DNA of 64,000 nucleotides from Favolaschia claudopus (taxonomy: Eukaryota; Basidiomycota; Agaricomycetes; Agaricales; Mycenaceae): positions 62,001 through 126,000 of the forward strand of contig JAWWNJ010000054.1 in the NCBI GenBank assembly GCA_037176885.1, in the 5' to 3' direction. Under the pieces are notes generated by a model. That model worked only from the letters and a program-made list of their open reading frames with translations. It made no database searches and had not been told where the DNA came from. Shown one piece after another: positions 10,256 through 20,930 of this stretch. Each line of letters opens with the position of its first letter. Position 1 is the stretch's first letter. The translations under genes and the position numbers were made by a program.

Positions 10256-10404
10256 CGCGGGTAGGGCGTCGTGGCAGAATCAGTCTTCTGTCACTGATCG
10301 GGCTTCAATAATTCAGCGCGTGCAGATTTCGGGTCAAATTTTTGTATATCAAAAGATCATGTCTATATTAGTGAAGTTACGTAGAAAAATTGAGGGTGGA
10401 TGTA

Positions 10405-10561
10405 GTGTTGCCGCGAGCCAAGTCGAGTCGAGCTCCACCTCGAGGTAGCTCGCTCCAAAAAGGTAATTTGTGATAATATCAGGCCGGAAAAGGCAGCCAT
10501 TACCTTTTTGGAGCGAGCTACCTCGAGGTGGAGCTCGACTCGACTTGGCTCGCGGCAACAC
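10405..10561. mobile_element. 157-bp MITE with about 64-bp inverted repeats
   Basis: Arms begin GTGTTGCCGCGAGCCAAGTC and include GAGCTCCACCTCGAGGTAGC up to AAAGGTAAT; they match over about 64 bp. TA lies on both sides (10403-10404 and 10562-10563). A shorter, diverged relative lies at about 6452. Confidence 0.85.
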
Positions 10562-10630
10562 TAGGTGGATGGCCCCGATTGGATGTAAAGACGCGTTTGA
10601 TCGTGATTTTGCTGTAATCCTATACTTGAA

Positions 10631-11085
10631 AAGAGGGCCAGGCCATCAGTCGCGTGACTTTTGACAGAAAATCACGGGGTTTTGTCAACATCCTACAACA
10701 CAACCGGCTGTCGAGATGTTGAAACTCACACGCGGTCCCCGGCGCCGCGCGCCGGCGAGTGCAGCGAGCGGCGCCGTCGCGGGCAAGGAATCCAGCAAAA
10801 AAAATCCAGGCGGGGTTTCCCCGACAAGCTGTGTCCCCCCCGTAGGTAGGGACGCGAGCGCACGGGGTTTCCCCGACAAGCTTAAGCACCCCGCCTTCGG
10901 CAGGGCCGGCTCGCTTTGCTGTAATGATTCCAATTATGGTCTGTCACGCTGGATCACGTGGGGTAGGTTGCTGATGAATGAGATCTACCTTAAAACAGCT
11001 GTAGCTCGAGCTGGCTGGACGGAACTTTAGTATCTCGTAAACGCTAGCCGCTGTTGATTGGGGGAGCTTGCTCCCCCCTTTTATC
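10631..11085 (+). repeat. GC-rich dispersed repeat, family B, copy 1
   Basis: Starts AGAGGGCCAGGCCATCAGTC and ends at GGGGGAGCTTGCTCCCCCC followed by TTTTATC. The same two ends occur inverted at 35103-35371, and the right-end motif alone occurs at 14412. The interior holds GC-rich blocks (gcttaagcaccccgccttcg) repeated at 35378. No ORF of substance and no clear target duplication; it could be a non-autonomous foldback-like element. Confidence 0.6.
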
Positions 11086-12026
11086 TGAGGTTCCCGAAAA
11101 GTGGATGGCTGTGCAATGTGCCTACTCTCCCACGGGTACGCCATCAATACGTGATGTTAAACAGAGCCTTAAACTTCAATTAAACCAAGTGGCCTACTGT
11201 ACAGCGGCGCAATCAGGGGAAAGTGCAATAATAAAGAAAAAGAAATACTCTCAGCCAAGGGCTCGCATCAATAGGAAATTACTCCCGACTTTCGAAGAAA
11301 CCACAAAGGCAGCAATACCATCAACTTCAGTTCCCACGGTTCCGACTCCATCAATTCCATTCCCCCCCAAAAAAAAATCAGAACCATTAGCCTGGGCAGC
11401 AGTCAAAATTGCGAGACTTGGCAGCTTTTCTGATGTGATTTCGCACAAATTCCTGAACTCAGCTCTATGGTAGCAGGTTTTACCGGGACTGCGGCACTAA
11501 GACAAGAAGTATGGCTTGAGTTGTGTATGTAAGGCTGATTTAAAGACGAAACTTTGCCTTTGCTTTGCCTCTCACAAGATCAGTTCTGTTCAGGCTGGAC
11601 GGAATTAGCGCAAGCTCCCCCTTTTCTGTAAGCCGGGCACCGGCATTACAATACATAGTTCGCCTCATGTTGCTATGTCACAGTTGATGCCGAATTCAAA
11701 GTCCGCTGCCTTCCCACCTCCTGCTCCTTCCCGTCTCGCTCCTCGTATTGCTTGACTTTGCGCCGTCCCGCCCTGTGGCGCCCTTGATATAATCTTTTTC
11801 TGCTATGGTGCGCGTCACTTAGTCACCGCCTCCTTTGCACTACTGCCAAATTGTTGGAAGGACTAACCACTAGACTATGAGATAAGACTCAAGATTTCTC
11901 ATACTTGGGTGAAAACGGGAAAAATACCCCGATTTGATTAAAGCTACACTTTGACCGCCATATTCTTGCGTCCATTTCGGGCAAACGCGACGCGTCCGAG
12001 TCGCGACACACATCGACGCGTCAGAG
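11086..12026. other. Intergenic stretch with a short dispersed repeat
   Basis: No supported gene. At 11803-11853 a block starting tatggtgcgcgtcacttagt recurs at 16181-16231 with few changes, so both may be pieces of one decayed element. A second partial gggagcttgc-like motif is near 11600. Confidence 0.35.
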
Positions 12027-12036
12027 TATATAAAAG
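12027..12036 (+). promoter_or_regulatory. TATA box with upstream ACGCGT motifs
   Basis: TATATAAAAG lies 18 bp before the ATG at 12054. Two ACGCGT boxes (11990 and 12016) sit just upstream; ACGCGT is the MluI cell-cycle box in fungi, though here it may be a feature of the element itself, as other mobile-element regions in the window also carry it. Confidence 0.5.
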
Positions 12037-12053
12037 CGCGACAAAAGCGCAAT

Positions 12054-12590
12054 ATGGCGCACGGTTACGCGTATTTGAGCCCTCAAGATACACAGGTACG
12101 TGATTGAGCCTTCTCTCTCACTTCTTTTCCTCACTTCGCTGGCAGCCGCAGTGGATCTTTCCTGCGCCGGCAGATCTTTTGCCACGGAACTATGACCCCA
12201 GAACTAAGTCCTCCATCTCTATCCCGACTCTCTCCCTGCAGCTCCCTCGTACTACCCTGGTCCCCCAGCTCACGCTTCCCCCCTGATGAGCTCGCCGTCG
12301 ACACTGTACTCTCGCACATCACCCTCCCAACACTTTATCCGGCGCGTATACCGCTCCTCATCTCTCTGCTGGCGCTGCCGCTTCGTCTCCGTGTATCCCC
12401 CCGATGCCTGCCACTGTCCCCGCGCCCTCTTCCGCTGGTAGGGAGCAGCAACCGCCGACTCCCATCAATCCCATCGAAACTCGTCTCGCAAGCGTGCTGG
12501 CTCTGACACCCCTCTCGCTGATGCTCCGGAGGTGAAGCGTGGCTCGGGTCGAGCGAGGGGCGGCACCGGGACTCCCCTGCAGGCTGCAGT
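12054..12590 (+). pseudogene. N-terminus of a transposase-like protein with AT-hook-like segment, frame-broken
   Basis: ATG at 12054 opens a 14-codon exon (MAHGYAYLSPQDTQ); a 50-bp GTACGT..GGCAG intron (12096-12145) leads in phase to PQWIFPAPADLLPRNYDPRT and a stop at 12284-12286. Later text in other frames continues the same protein style: SSPSTLYSRTSPSQHFIRRV, REQQPPTPINPIETR, and RKRAGSDTPLADAPEVKRGS with an RGSGRARGG AT-hook-like end. I recall this arrangement from hAT-like transposases of agarics. At least two frameshifts are needed, and a 141-bp element has landed in it at 12591. Possible continuation after 12741 is too decayed to follow. Confidence 0.45.
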
Positions 12591-12731
12591 TAGGCTCGAT
12601 ACCAGCCGTTAGAGGTGGTAATGACGAGCAAGCAGGTATTACGGCTGGAACCACTTAGGCGTAGATTGATAGATGGCAATTTCAAACCTGCTTGCTCGTC
12701 GTTGGTACTATAACGGCTGGAGTCGAGTCTA
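12591..12731. mobile_element. 141-bp Mutator-like MITE with 9-bp target duplication
   Basis: Flanked by GGCTGCAGT on both sides (12582-12590 and 12732-12740). The ends are inverted: TAGGCTCGATACCAGCCGTT on the left against the complement of TAGACTCGACTCCAGCCGTT on the right, extending to about 50 bp through GACGAGCAAGCAGGT. A 9-bp duplication with long TIRs is the Mutator (MULE) signature. The first bases resemble those of the elements at 30277 and 36538. Confidence 0.85.
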
Positions 12732-12740
12732 GGCTGCAGT

Positions 12741-14411
12741 CTCCAGCTCCCGAATTGTGTTCTCCGCTACTACTCTAAGCATGTTGGCTCTAAGTGCCAT
12801 TTCCAATATGTTACTGCCCGCTATCATAAATCTTATAGAGTCTGACTTGGTGAGACTAATAGCTCTACGGTGTGTCGCAAAAATCGCACTACCTCGATGT
12901 GGAATGATGATGATGATGAAATCCATTATCGTGCTCGAGCCGCTGCAAGCGGCTATGGTACACGTTTCACTACACTATCCTAGTATACTTCCCATAACCC
13001 TTAGCGTATGTCCATCGTTATCCGCAGTGCCTGCAACTATGTAGACAGAAAAGGTGGGTGATAAACTCCGTAGGTGAGAGTGGGTGGAACCACGGATTAG
13101 TGCTTGAGGCCAGATCAATCGGGGTGGAGGCAATAGTTGTGGTTTCATATGGCGAGAAGTTTGGGGAGAAGTTTACCAGCTATCCCTAGAAGTCTGGGGG
13201 GACTTGGAATAGGGGGCCGGCAGCTGCGTGCTCAGCAGCAACGCGGTGCATATTAATGGCTTGAGGAATTGGACACGTCAAGTCCGTGGCTCGGTGGGAG
13301 CTACCACAACCGGTTAGAGCACATTTAAAAGTTATATGAGAGCATTTGGCGTCGGGACGGCATGGGGACGATTTGGGGCATAGGCAGCTGGAAGTGGAGT
13401 GGTTGGAAGCGCATTTACCGCATATGGCGGGACGTTTGCACTGAGACGCTAAACGATGGATGTGGAAGTGACGCTGGTTCGAACCCGGCTTGTGCCCATA
13501 CTTTTCCCTCGGCCTTGCGAGGTCACTGTTGTAATTCTTACTAATACACTCGGCCTTCGCCCGACTCTATCTGACTCATTACTCGAGTCATATTTCCTTT
13601 CTTCCTACTCGTACTGGTTGACTTTCCATGAGCATTAAAAAATGTTTTTACATTATTTTGACTGTTTCCGCCACTGAATCACCGACGTCCCGAGACAGCT
13701 GTCGGGACCCCATCCTCATTTAGAATATTGTGCAAAGCTTTAACTTTAAGAATCTATTCGGGGGGTCCTACCCCCCTCTTCAGATTATTCCTCATGAATT
13801 ATACGTTCTAAAACGTGTTTACGACACGCGACACATTTTCGATGGCGGCATAACATATGGCGGGACTTCGGCATACACGCGACCAGCACATTCCTGTGTG
13901 CTTTTGAGGCAACTACGGCCGAGATAGAGCTCAGCTGTCAATCTACTAGGAATCACCTTTTCACTTCACTGAAGCCTTCCGGTGCCTTGGCAGTTGGTCA
14001 ATGAACCAACATGCAATGAATTGACCATGTTGATCACTCCAGGCTCGGAAAAACGCGTCGAGACGCGTCCAAACGCGTCAAGAACTCGCCCCCATGCGAC
14101 TGTTGTTTACTTTGGGTGGTTGAATTTGAAAATGCCGCTCCCAATTTTATATCACTCATGGAAAGTTGTTAGAATTAAATCTATTGGGTAGCTTCTCTCA
14201 CGGCATGGTCGCTGGCACCCCTCGGAAAATGCACAAACTAAGATATGCCTTATGGAAAGTCAACCACTTAGTAAGTTCTAGCAAACTGATCTTGCCGCAA
14301 CTGTACTGTAGAACCGCACGAGACTCTTGGGGATTCAGGAGAAACGGCTTGGCAATTTCAAAGAACTCTTTGTGACTCGAGCTTCATGTCCGCAGGTCAT
14401 ATTCTCATTGA
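12741..14411. other. Intergenic stretch, no supported gene
   Basis: Short ORFs only. A stretch at 12741-13040 may be decayed transposase. At 13474-13497 gctggttcgaacccggc looks like a tRNA T-arm but no tRNA body fits (see rejected items). At 14053-14078 three ACGCGT motifs are spaced exactly 10 bp apart. Confidence 0.4.
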
Positions 14412-14500
14412 GGGAGCTTGCTCCCCCTTTTGTCTGAGGATCTCAAAATCCGCATGGCTGTGCAAAGTTCTGGTCTCCCACGGGTAACCATCAAAAATGA
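14412..14500 (+). repeat. Family B repeat, partial copy
   Basis: gggagcttgctccccctttt followed by tctgagg, tggctgtgcaa and ctcccacgggta in the same order as at 11064-11150, with substitutions. Only the end of the family B element is present here. Confidence 0.55.
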
Positions 14501-14580
14501 TGGTTCCCCCCGTGGGAGATTGACTGAATCTCGACAGGTGTTAAATAGGCCCCCGGTCACCAACCGGTCACTACCTATTA

Positions 14581-15640
14581 CTGTACCGTTTCGACCAACT
14601 GTTCACGGGCCGTTACGCGTTACCCTAAAAGTTCACCCGATACACTGTTCACAAGTTGGCTTGTCCCGTTACTGGTTCAAATTTGTTCACGGCAGGGATT
14701 TGCGTTACACGACCTCCGGTGGGCACCTAAGACAAAGTGAGACAATTTCCGGCTGGCAAAGCGAGTGATCGCACAGTCGGCAAAGAAAGTAGAATTTATT
14801 TGCGCCTGGGGAACCTTCCGGTTTGGGCGGGCGTCAGGAAATACCTTTTCGAGCTCCCCTATGAGCTTGAGGCTGCGCTTGTTCCGTCGAAGTATTTTTC
14901 GAGTCCGACCTGTGCACCCCACTGCCCCTCCAAAATCCGAGCAGCACTGGCGCTCCCCCATCCGAACTCTTCAGCACAGCCGCCCCCGATCCCGTGGGGC
15001 AAAATGTCGCACCTCGCCCGCAGCTCTGCAAGGTCTTCGAGAGCTTCGCACACCTAATCCAGTCTTTGAGAGCTTCGCACACCTAATCCAGCTTTCCAGT
15101 CGGCACTTAATCCTTAATCTAATCAAGCTACCGATGCGATGTTCCGCTGGACATCGTATACGGTATCAACTGTTCTCGCCTCTGCCGACCCCATCTACGC
15201 AACCAACTCTCGGTAGACTGAAATGGTGGAATTTGTCGTTCCGGGAATGCTGAGGCTTCCGATGTTGAGGAGGAGGAGAAGGAGGAAGAGGAGAAGGAGA
15301 AATTCTTCGGGAGGGGTCAGCGGAAGAACATTCCGGCCACTCGCTACCTTGATCCAGCATGGGAGGAGCAGTAGATTTTTTCTTTTGCGGACTTTTTTCT
15401 ATAGTTACAATTTTTGTTCGGTGGTTTAAAACATGTTTTTCGTGCATTTCAAAAAATAAGGTGTTCACTGGCCAACCGTTACCGTTAACGTTACGGTGAC
15501 CAATTCTGCTCAGTTCACGGGTGGCCCTAACCCTAACCCTAACCCTAACCTCACCGAGCCGCTAACCAACTAACCTTAACCAACCCTAACCAAACCCTAA
15601 CCAACTAACCTTATGTGAACACTTGGTCGAAACGGTACAG
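14581..15640. mobile_element. 1060-bp CTGTAC-ended TIR element carrying telomere-like repeats
   Basis: Inverted ends CTGTACCGTTTCGACCAA followed by a TTCAC motif (left) and the complement at the right (GTGAACACTTGGTCGAAACG then GTACAG), flanked by TA at 14579-14580 and 15641-15642. No transposase ORF. The inner right arm contains CCCTAA repeats. The termini match the 265-bp element at 18587 and resemble that at 63499, so they form one family. Confidence 0.8.
15525..15606 (-). repeat. Interstitial telomere-like repeats, four perfect CCCTAA units plus degenerate units
   Basis: Four head-to-tail CCCTAA units at 15525-15548, then variants such as aaccaactaacctt to about 15606. TTAGGG is the usual telomere unit in filamentous fungi. 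They lie inside the right arm of a TIR element, not at a chromosome end. Confidence 0.8.
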
Positions 15641-16299
15641 TAAGAGCCTGTTCGGACACACGCAACCGTTTTTGCAAACAGTTTCTGTTTTCCTTTTATG
15701 GCGGTCGTGGAAATCTTTATGTGAAGTTGATCAGACCGTCACATCCTGTGACGTGAGCGCCGAGACCACGAATAAATGCGAGCTACTTATTCATCGGAAG
15801 GACACGTTTTTGAATTTTTGTGCAGAGCGTGTCAATTGTGTTTCTCATTGGGGTGCCATACAGAAACACGGTGCTGTGCGCACAACCCGCAGCATGACAC
15901 GCTGCCCATCCCAACTGGGCTGCGACGCCGGAGCAATCTCCGAGGAAACTGTAAATCCTGACAGCCACCACAAATTCTCAGAAAAGGAAAACAGCTACTG
16001 GTTGCAGAAACGGTTGCGTGTGTCCGAACAGGCTCTAAGGTAGGGGACATACAAATCCTGTGAACGTTCCAAATCTGGACAAAGTCAGATCAATTCGTTA
16101 TTGCACAAGCCCTGGGCCTCTTACTCTACGACTTTTTGCCTCCGAAGCGTTGATTTACTCTATTTCGGACAAGCATTTGGGTATGGTGCGCGTCACTTAG
16201 TCACCACCTCACTTGCAGTACTGCCAAATCGGCCGGAGGCCGAAATTCTTTCAAAATACCCTCCTTTTGAGTGGACTTTTGACATACCTACAACCTAAC
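15641..16299. other. Intergenic stretch with a second copy of the 11803 repeat
   Basis: The 142-residue plus-strand ORF at 15615-16043 overlaps the end of the 14581 element and shows no motif; I regard it as chance. The 16181-16231 block repeats that at 11803-11853. At 15653-16034 a possible decayed inverted repeat is seen: cctgttcggacacacgcaac near the left and ttgcgtgtgtccgaacagg at the right, about 20 bp, suggesting a further TIR element of about 0.38 kb. Confidence 0.45.
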
Positions 16300-16790
16300 C
16301 TTGAGGAGTACACAACATCCGTGTAAAAATCACGGGCCTCAGGATCAATGTTATTGATTCCTGGGTCCCACGGAGCGTAGACCCCAATTACGCGATGAAT
16401 AAAACCAGCACCAGAGTCGGTGGGAAGAATAACATCAACCGCAAGCAGCCTTCCTCTGAAGGACGCTTTGCTTGTCACGACACGCTGGGATATTTGGATA
16501 TCCTTACGGATCCCAACAGCCACCCCCCATTTATGGCCGCCTCTGCTGCCACCGGATAATGGGACGGCCTCTTCCCCGAAGATATTATACTCAAAGGAAG
16601 GTAATTTGGAACTCAGCTTTTCATTCGTTTTCGTTTCCGAGATGACGAACGAGTGCGGGGCTCTTTGGGTTATCACGGTGTTGACATGATGAAGCTTGCC
16701 AGGACCACCGAGGCCATTCATGTTGAGGGCGTAGACATAGCTTCCAAATGCTGGTCCATATTCTATGGTCCACGCATTGCTCGTCGATGG
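16300..16790 (-). pseudogene. LINE endonuclease-domain fragment
   Basis: Minus-strand frame reads ALNMNGLGGPGKLHHVN, then SFVISETKTNEKL, HKWGVAVGIRKD, LLAVDVILPTDSG and IGVYAPWDPGINNIDPEARD, the first half of an APE-type endonuclease. The catalytic Glu motif (ETKT) is intact, unlike the copy at 31.9 kb. Upstream the frame differs from that copy (GPAFGSYVYALNMN against TGFKLHALNMN). Homology stops abruptly after EARDFYTDV at about 16310, so RT and the rest are missing. It is close kin to the 28.8-32.1 kb LINE. Confidence 0.7.
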
Positions 16791-18586
16791 TCATGTCGTC
16801 ACTCCGCAATACGCAACTGGTTATCGCCTGCCTTACCCGCAGTCGCGAACCTGATCTGCGGCGGAAACGATGACTGCACGGTCTGGCACCCGTGCATTTC
16901 AGCCGCCAACGCCTGTTTAGCGCGCGGTTGAATGGATGCTTTGCCGAGTTTGCGCACCTTGCATAACCCGGCTGGCTTCCGAGCCCATCTGCGGCTACTC
17001 CCCCACTTCAGTGAACACTCTTCGCAGCATTGTTCACTGTGGGCGAGCATCCCTGATGCCTGTATGCTCTGATGGTGTATCGTTAACTCGAATGACCTAC
17101 GTAACAGACGCTAACAGTGACCCCTTTCTTTCGCGAGGTCTCTCTCCTCCACAAACCCGTGCCCGCAGCCAACTATGTTGTCATGCTAAGTCCTGCGGTT
17201 CCTCACAGTTTGTGAGAGTTTGACAGAGGACCACTACATCGTTGAAGTTGCTTTTCAGGGGATTGGCTCCTTACTTATTACATTCCGTGTAATCCTACTC
17301 TCTTTATTACCTTCGGTTTATTGAGAAGTTGCTTCACCATTCATGACAAAATCTCTTGTGTGAACGTCATCTGTTGAGCTCGAGGACTGCATATGGGATT
17401 AACCCTATGCCAGTCATACATCTCGAAGGCCAGTATGAAGGAGAACCGGAATGCATACTCTGAGATTTCTTTGAGAGTATAAGACGGTTGAAGGGTGAAC
17501 CCTGTTGTTCAATCGAGTGGATATCCATCCACTTTCTAACCCGCAGCCAGATGCTCTCAAGCTATTCTGATTTTCAGTGTGCGATATTTCTGACTCATAT
17601 CCACATTGACTTCATCGAATGACAGAGTTGGTGCGCCGTTCGAGGCTGGCTACCTTGAAAATTATGCACCCCTGTCCGTCCACATCGGTGATGTTAGATA
17701 GCCATTTGAAGAGAACAAATGTGAAAACTCGGAGTGTACTGTGATTGATTTGCGTCGAACGTTTAGATCTCTTTTTTCTCAATCCTCGGCACGCGCCGCG
17801 CGCTCCCTTCGGGTCGCGCTCTGCGGCGGCGCGTGCCTTCGGATTCTCGAAAAAATGAATGATTTCTAAAATTTGTTCTTCCTTCATCTTTTACCGTCAA
17901 TACAAAATGCTAAGGGTCGAGTTCTCTGACCGGATTCCCCGAACGTGCCCATAAAACCCACTTTTCCTACCTCTGACCAGGTATCGGGTCCCTGATGCGG
18001 CTGCTTTTGTATGGTACCTCTCGTGTTCATGAAATTCAGATCAATGAAATGCTAGCATTGTTGGAATGGAGCCTTGAGGAGGATGAAGCAGATAGTGGAC
18101 ATGGTTCCCACGACACCGTACCCCCAAATAAGGAGATTGTTTGGCACACGTAAACAAAGACGATTCCCGGGCCTGGGGCGCTATGTGGTACCAATTTCGT
18201 GTGCTCATCGCATTCTAACGTCTAGCGGTACAAGATATGCTACGATTTAGGCTGGTTGAGTACTGGGCTGAGCCCGTAGTTGCTTTGCAAAGATATCGAG
18301 GTCCATCGGACCTTTCGGACTTGTTCGGAATCAACTTCGGTGGGCTGCGAATCACGTGCCGAGTCTGGGTCCACGATCCAGAGATCAAGCGCCCCTTACT
18401 TGCCAAACTTCCGCCGCATCAGTGACACCCAACATGGGAATTCGATGGCGGCAACGTTTGGCAATATTGATTGCGGCCTCTCGGCATCGGACTTGAGCAA
18501 AAATAGCGAAGCCACAAGTGCAATGATAATTATTCGAGGCTGTGAGTCAGTGTATGGATAGTGCTTAGGAGGATATGAGCAATATA
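16791..18586. other. Intergenic stretch with one weak ORF and a strong hairpin
   Basis: A 91-codon minus ORF from an ATG at 17885-17887 to 17612 (MKEEQILEIIHFFENPKARA at its start) has protein-like composition but no recognised motif. Within it, 17788-17799 (ggcacgcgccgc) pairs with 17826-17837 in a 12-bp perfect stem with a 26-nt loop. Nothing else is supported. Confidence 0.3.
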
Positions 18587-18851
18587 CTGTACTAATTCGA
18601 CCGGTTGTTCACGTTATGCGTGACGCCGACTCATGAACTGAACAATTCCGAGAGGGTGACGGGTGACAATGACTTTTTCGGCCCAAAAAGGGCCCCAAAA
18701 TCCCAAAATTTTTCCGGCCGGCACTGGCCGAGATGTGCCGATCTTCCATATATGGCAATTTTGCCGTGATTGCCGTGATGTGAACTACTTGTTGGGTGAA
18801 CAATTTGGGTGACGGGTGACACCCGGTGAACGATAGGTCGAATTAGTACAG
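18587..18851. mobile_element. 265-bp CTGTAC-ended MITE
   Basis: Ends CTGTACTAATTCGACC and complement, flanked by TA (18585-18586 and 18852-18853), with TTCAC/GTGAAC and gtgacgggtgacaccc motifs inside. Shares its terminal pattern with the 14581 element; a gtgacgggtgacaccc motif also occurs alone at about 38479. Confidence 0.8.
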
Positions 18852-19272
18852 TAGTGCGCTGCACCAGGTCTGATAGTACTCAAAGCAGGGAGGAAACAAG
18901 TGGGGATGAAGGCAGGTCCTGGACTCCCGGTGCCGGCATGCTGAATTCGACGCCAACTTGAATGGAGGGCGTACTGCCCCTGGGCATTGTTTGCCCTGTG
19001 CTCTGTTCCAATTTTTGGTCGCTAGCACACGAACAGGAGAAAAAAAAAAGTATCGCCTACAGTAATTGAACCGGCGACTGGCGAACATGCAAAAAAGACA
19101 TACATGGACAATTTCAAGCCTCTATACCAATCACCATTTGTCTGTCGTCCTTTTCTCACTCTGACATCCCCTCTGAAGAAAGAGAAGAGCAAAACAATTG
19201 ATCGCCGTGAATTCAGCCGCGATCAAATTGCCATATCAGGGTGTCACTGATGCGGCGGAATTTGTGGCTGGG

Positions 19273-20481
19273 TACGGGCATTGCCCTTGCCAAAAGCGGC
19301 AGCTTTGGTTGTGTTTGGTTGGCTGGGGACCTCGGTTCCAACTTCGCAAAAGCTTCAGCCTCTTACAACGGCGTCCTATCCCTTAGGTCCATTGATAAAT
19401 GTTGTAGGGAATAAGCATTAAAACAAAAGTACTATGCCGGATTTTTGAATTTTGATGTGATTTGGTATGAGATCGCCTTTTTTTCGGAAAACCCAGTACC
19501 TTCACAACACATAGGGAAAATTTGGATAATCCGGCATAGTACTTTTGTTGAATGATGGATTCTGAACAAAATTGCCCGCGGTGGTCAAAGGATTGGGCCG
19601 GATTTGAAGGACGAGAAGCTTTTCTACGGAGACGACTAGAAACCCGCAGTTCTATGGCCCAAATATCCCTGTCTTACTCCACTTAGTATTCAGAAAGCTT
19701 TCAATACTTGAAATTAATGTATCTTGTGAATTCTTGCCAGGTAAATGAGGCAGCAACAGTTGTATGTAGGCGATCAATGGAATTATCAAAGTAATATTCT
19801 AATAACTTTCTCAAATCATCAGAGATTTACTAAAGCCAAAGTGGAACCATGTATGAATTTACTGCCTTCCCAAAGGTTATATGCCGGATTTCTTGTTTTC
19901 GACCTTCGGGGCTCACAGGACATTGATTTCAGCAAAATCAAGCTGGAAGTCATAATTTCTGGCAACGAAACACAGGGCTCTGTTAATATTATGATTCACC
20001 CGCTTATACCGAGCAAACCTCCCACATAAAGCGTGGTATTCTGAGCCACCGTTCAGCCTGCAGTGCGAGCTGTATGCGCCGTTGTTGAGGCTTGTGACGA
20101 TTGTGACATGCGTGACGAGGAAGCGAAACTGGTTGACTTCTGGTTCAAATTTGAGCCTGAAGCGAGATTCCAAGGTAAGAAGTTTGTTTCTTGTGCTGTG
20201 GAAGCGCTTGGAGGTGTTTTCCATGTTTTCTTTTACTACCAAGATCCCGATGGTATGCCATTCCCACCTCAATTGCCCGATATCACTCGAGAGATGAAGA
20301 ATTTCCTAAATATTTTTACAGATCCATGCTACAAGACATTATCTGGACACTTTCCTCCCTTGTGTCCATGCTTCTACATCGTTGTGGAACGCAGAAACCG
20401 ACGGAACATGCGGAGAAGGAGTTTGATTGGGGGCAAACAAGGCCAAAGCTGCCGCTTTTGGCAAGGGCAATGCCCGTACCC
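19273..20481. repeat. 1.2-kb interval bounded by 46-bp inverted arms
   Basis: gtacgggcattgcccttgcc plus AAAAGCGGCAGCTTTGG at the left is found inverted at 20434-20481, with few mismatches. Between them are a MITE (19422-19549), an ATG-initiated 94-codon ORF (19745-20029, ending VNIMIHPLIPSKPP) and a longer plus frame at 20063-20400 with protein-like composition (VDFWFKFEPEARFQGKKF) but no ATG. The arms read GTGIALAKSGSFG in one direction, so they may be a duplicated gene piece rather than TIRs. Function unknown. Confidence 0.45.
19422..19549. mobile_element. 128-bp MITE with AACAAAAGTACTATGCCGG ends
   Basis: Perfect 22-bp inverted ends (19422-19443 and 19528-19549). Either the whole interval is the element, or the element is the inner CTATGCC...GGCATAG part flanked by TA; the two cannot be separated from one copy. 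Non-coding. Confidence 0.7.
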
Positions 20482-20930
20482 ATTGTGGCGCCCCTTGCCG
20501 GTTTGTTTTCCCATACGCACGTGTCAGTCACATGATACGCTGGAAACAAACAATCACCACGTGGGAACTTCTCCATTCCGAGGGTGATGGCAAAACGGTC
20601 CAGATTCCCACGGTGGGTCATTGTTCTCCCTTCCCCAGGGGGAAATCCCTCGGCCGGGAAAACGCGTTTTCGGCACCCAGAAAAGCCTCGGAATGACCGA
20701 TTTTTCTCTCACTGAGCCCAGCCGCTCGCAAGCTCGCGTGGGCTCAGCTCATCAAGAACACGTTTTTATCACGTGCACCGCACACGTAAGTTTATAATAC
20801 TTGACAACAGTTTCACTGACTCAGTTTGTTTGGCTCCTTGAGAACTACTGTAACTTACTTACTGTCTTCTCATCGCCCGGGACCAACCCGGACAGTCTGG
20901 CTTGTACGAGACCACCCCAGGTCTGACTCC

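Noticed and set aside
13474..13497. tRNA-like T-arm gctggTTCGAACccggc
   Set aside because: The T-stem pairs, but no acceptor partner for ttgtgcc, D-arm or anticodon arm is found at the right distance upstream, with or without a short intron.
15615..16043. 142-codon plus ORF
   Set aside because: Lies across the end of the 14581 TIR element and a possible further inverted repeat; no motif and poor composition.
17612..17887. Copia RT similarity suspected in the minus ORF
   Set aside because: No core RT or integrase motif could be aligned; only loose resemblance, so it is not called Copia.
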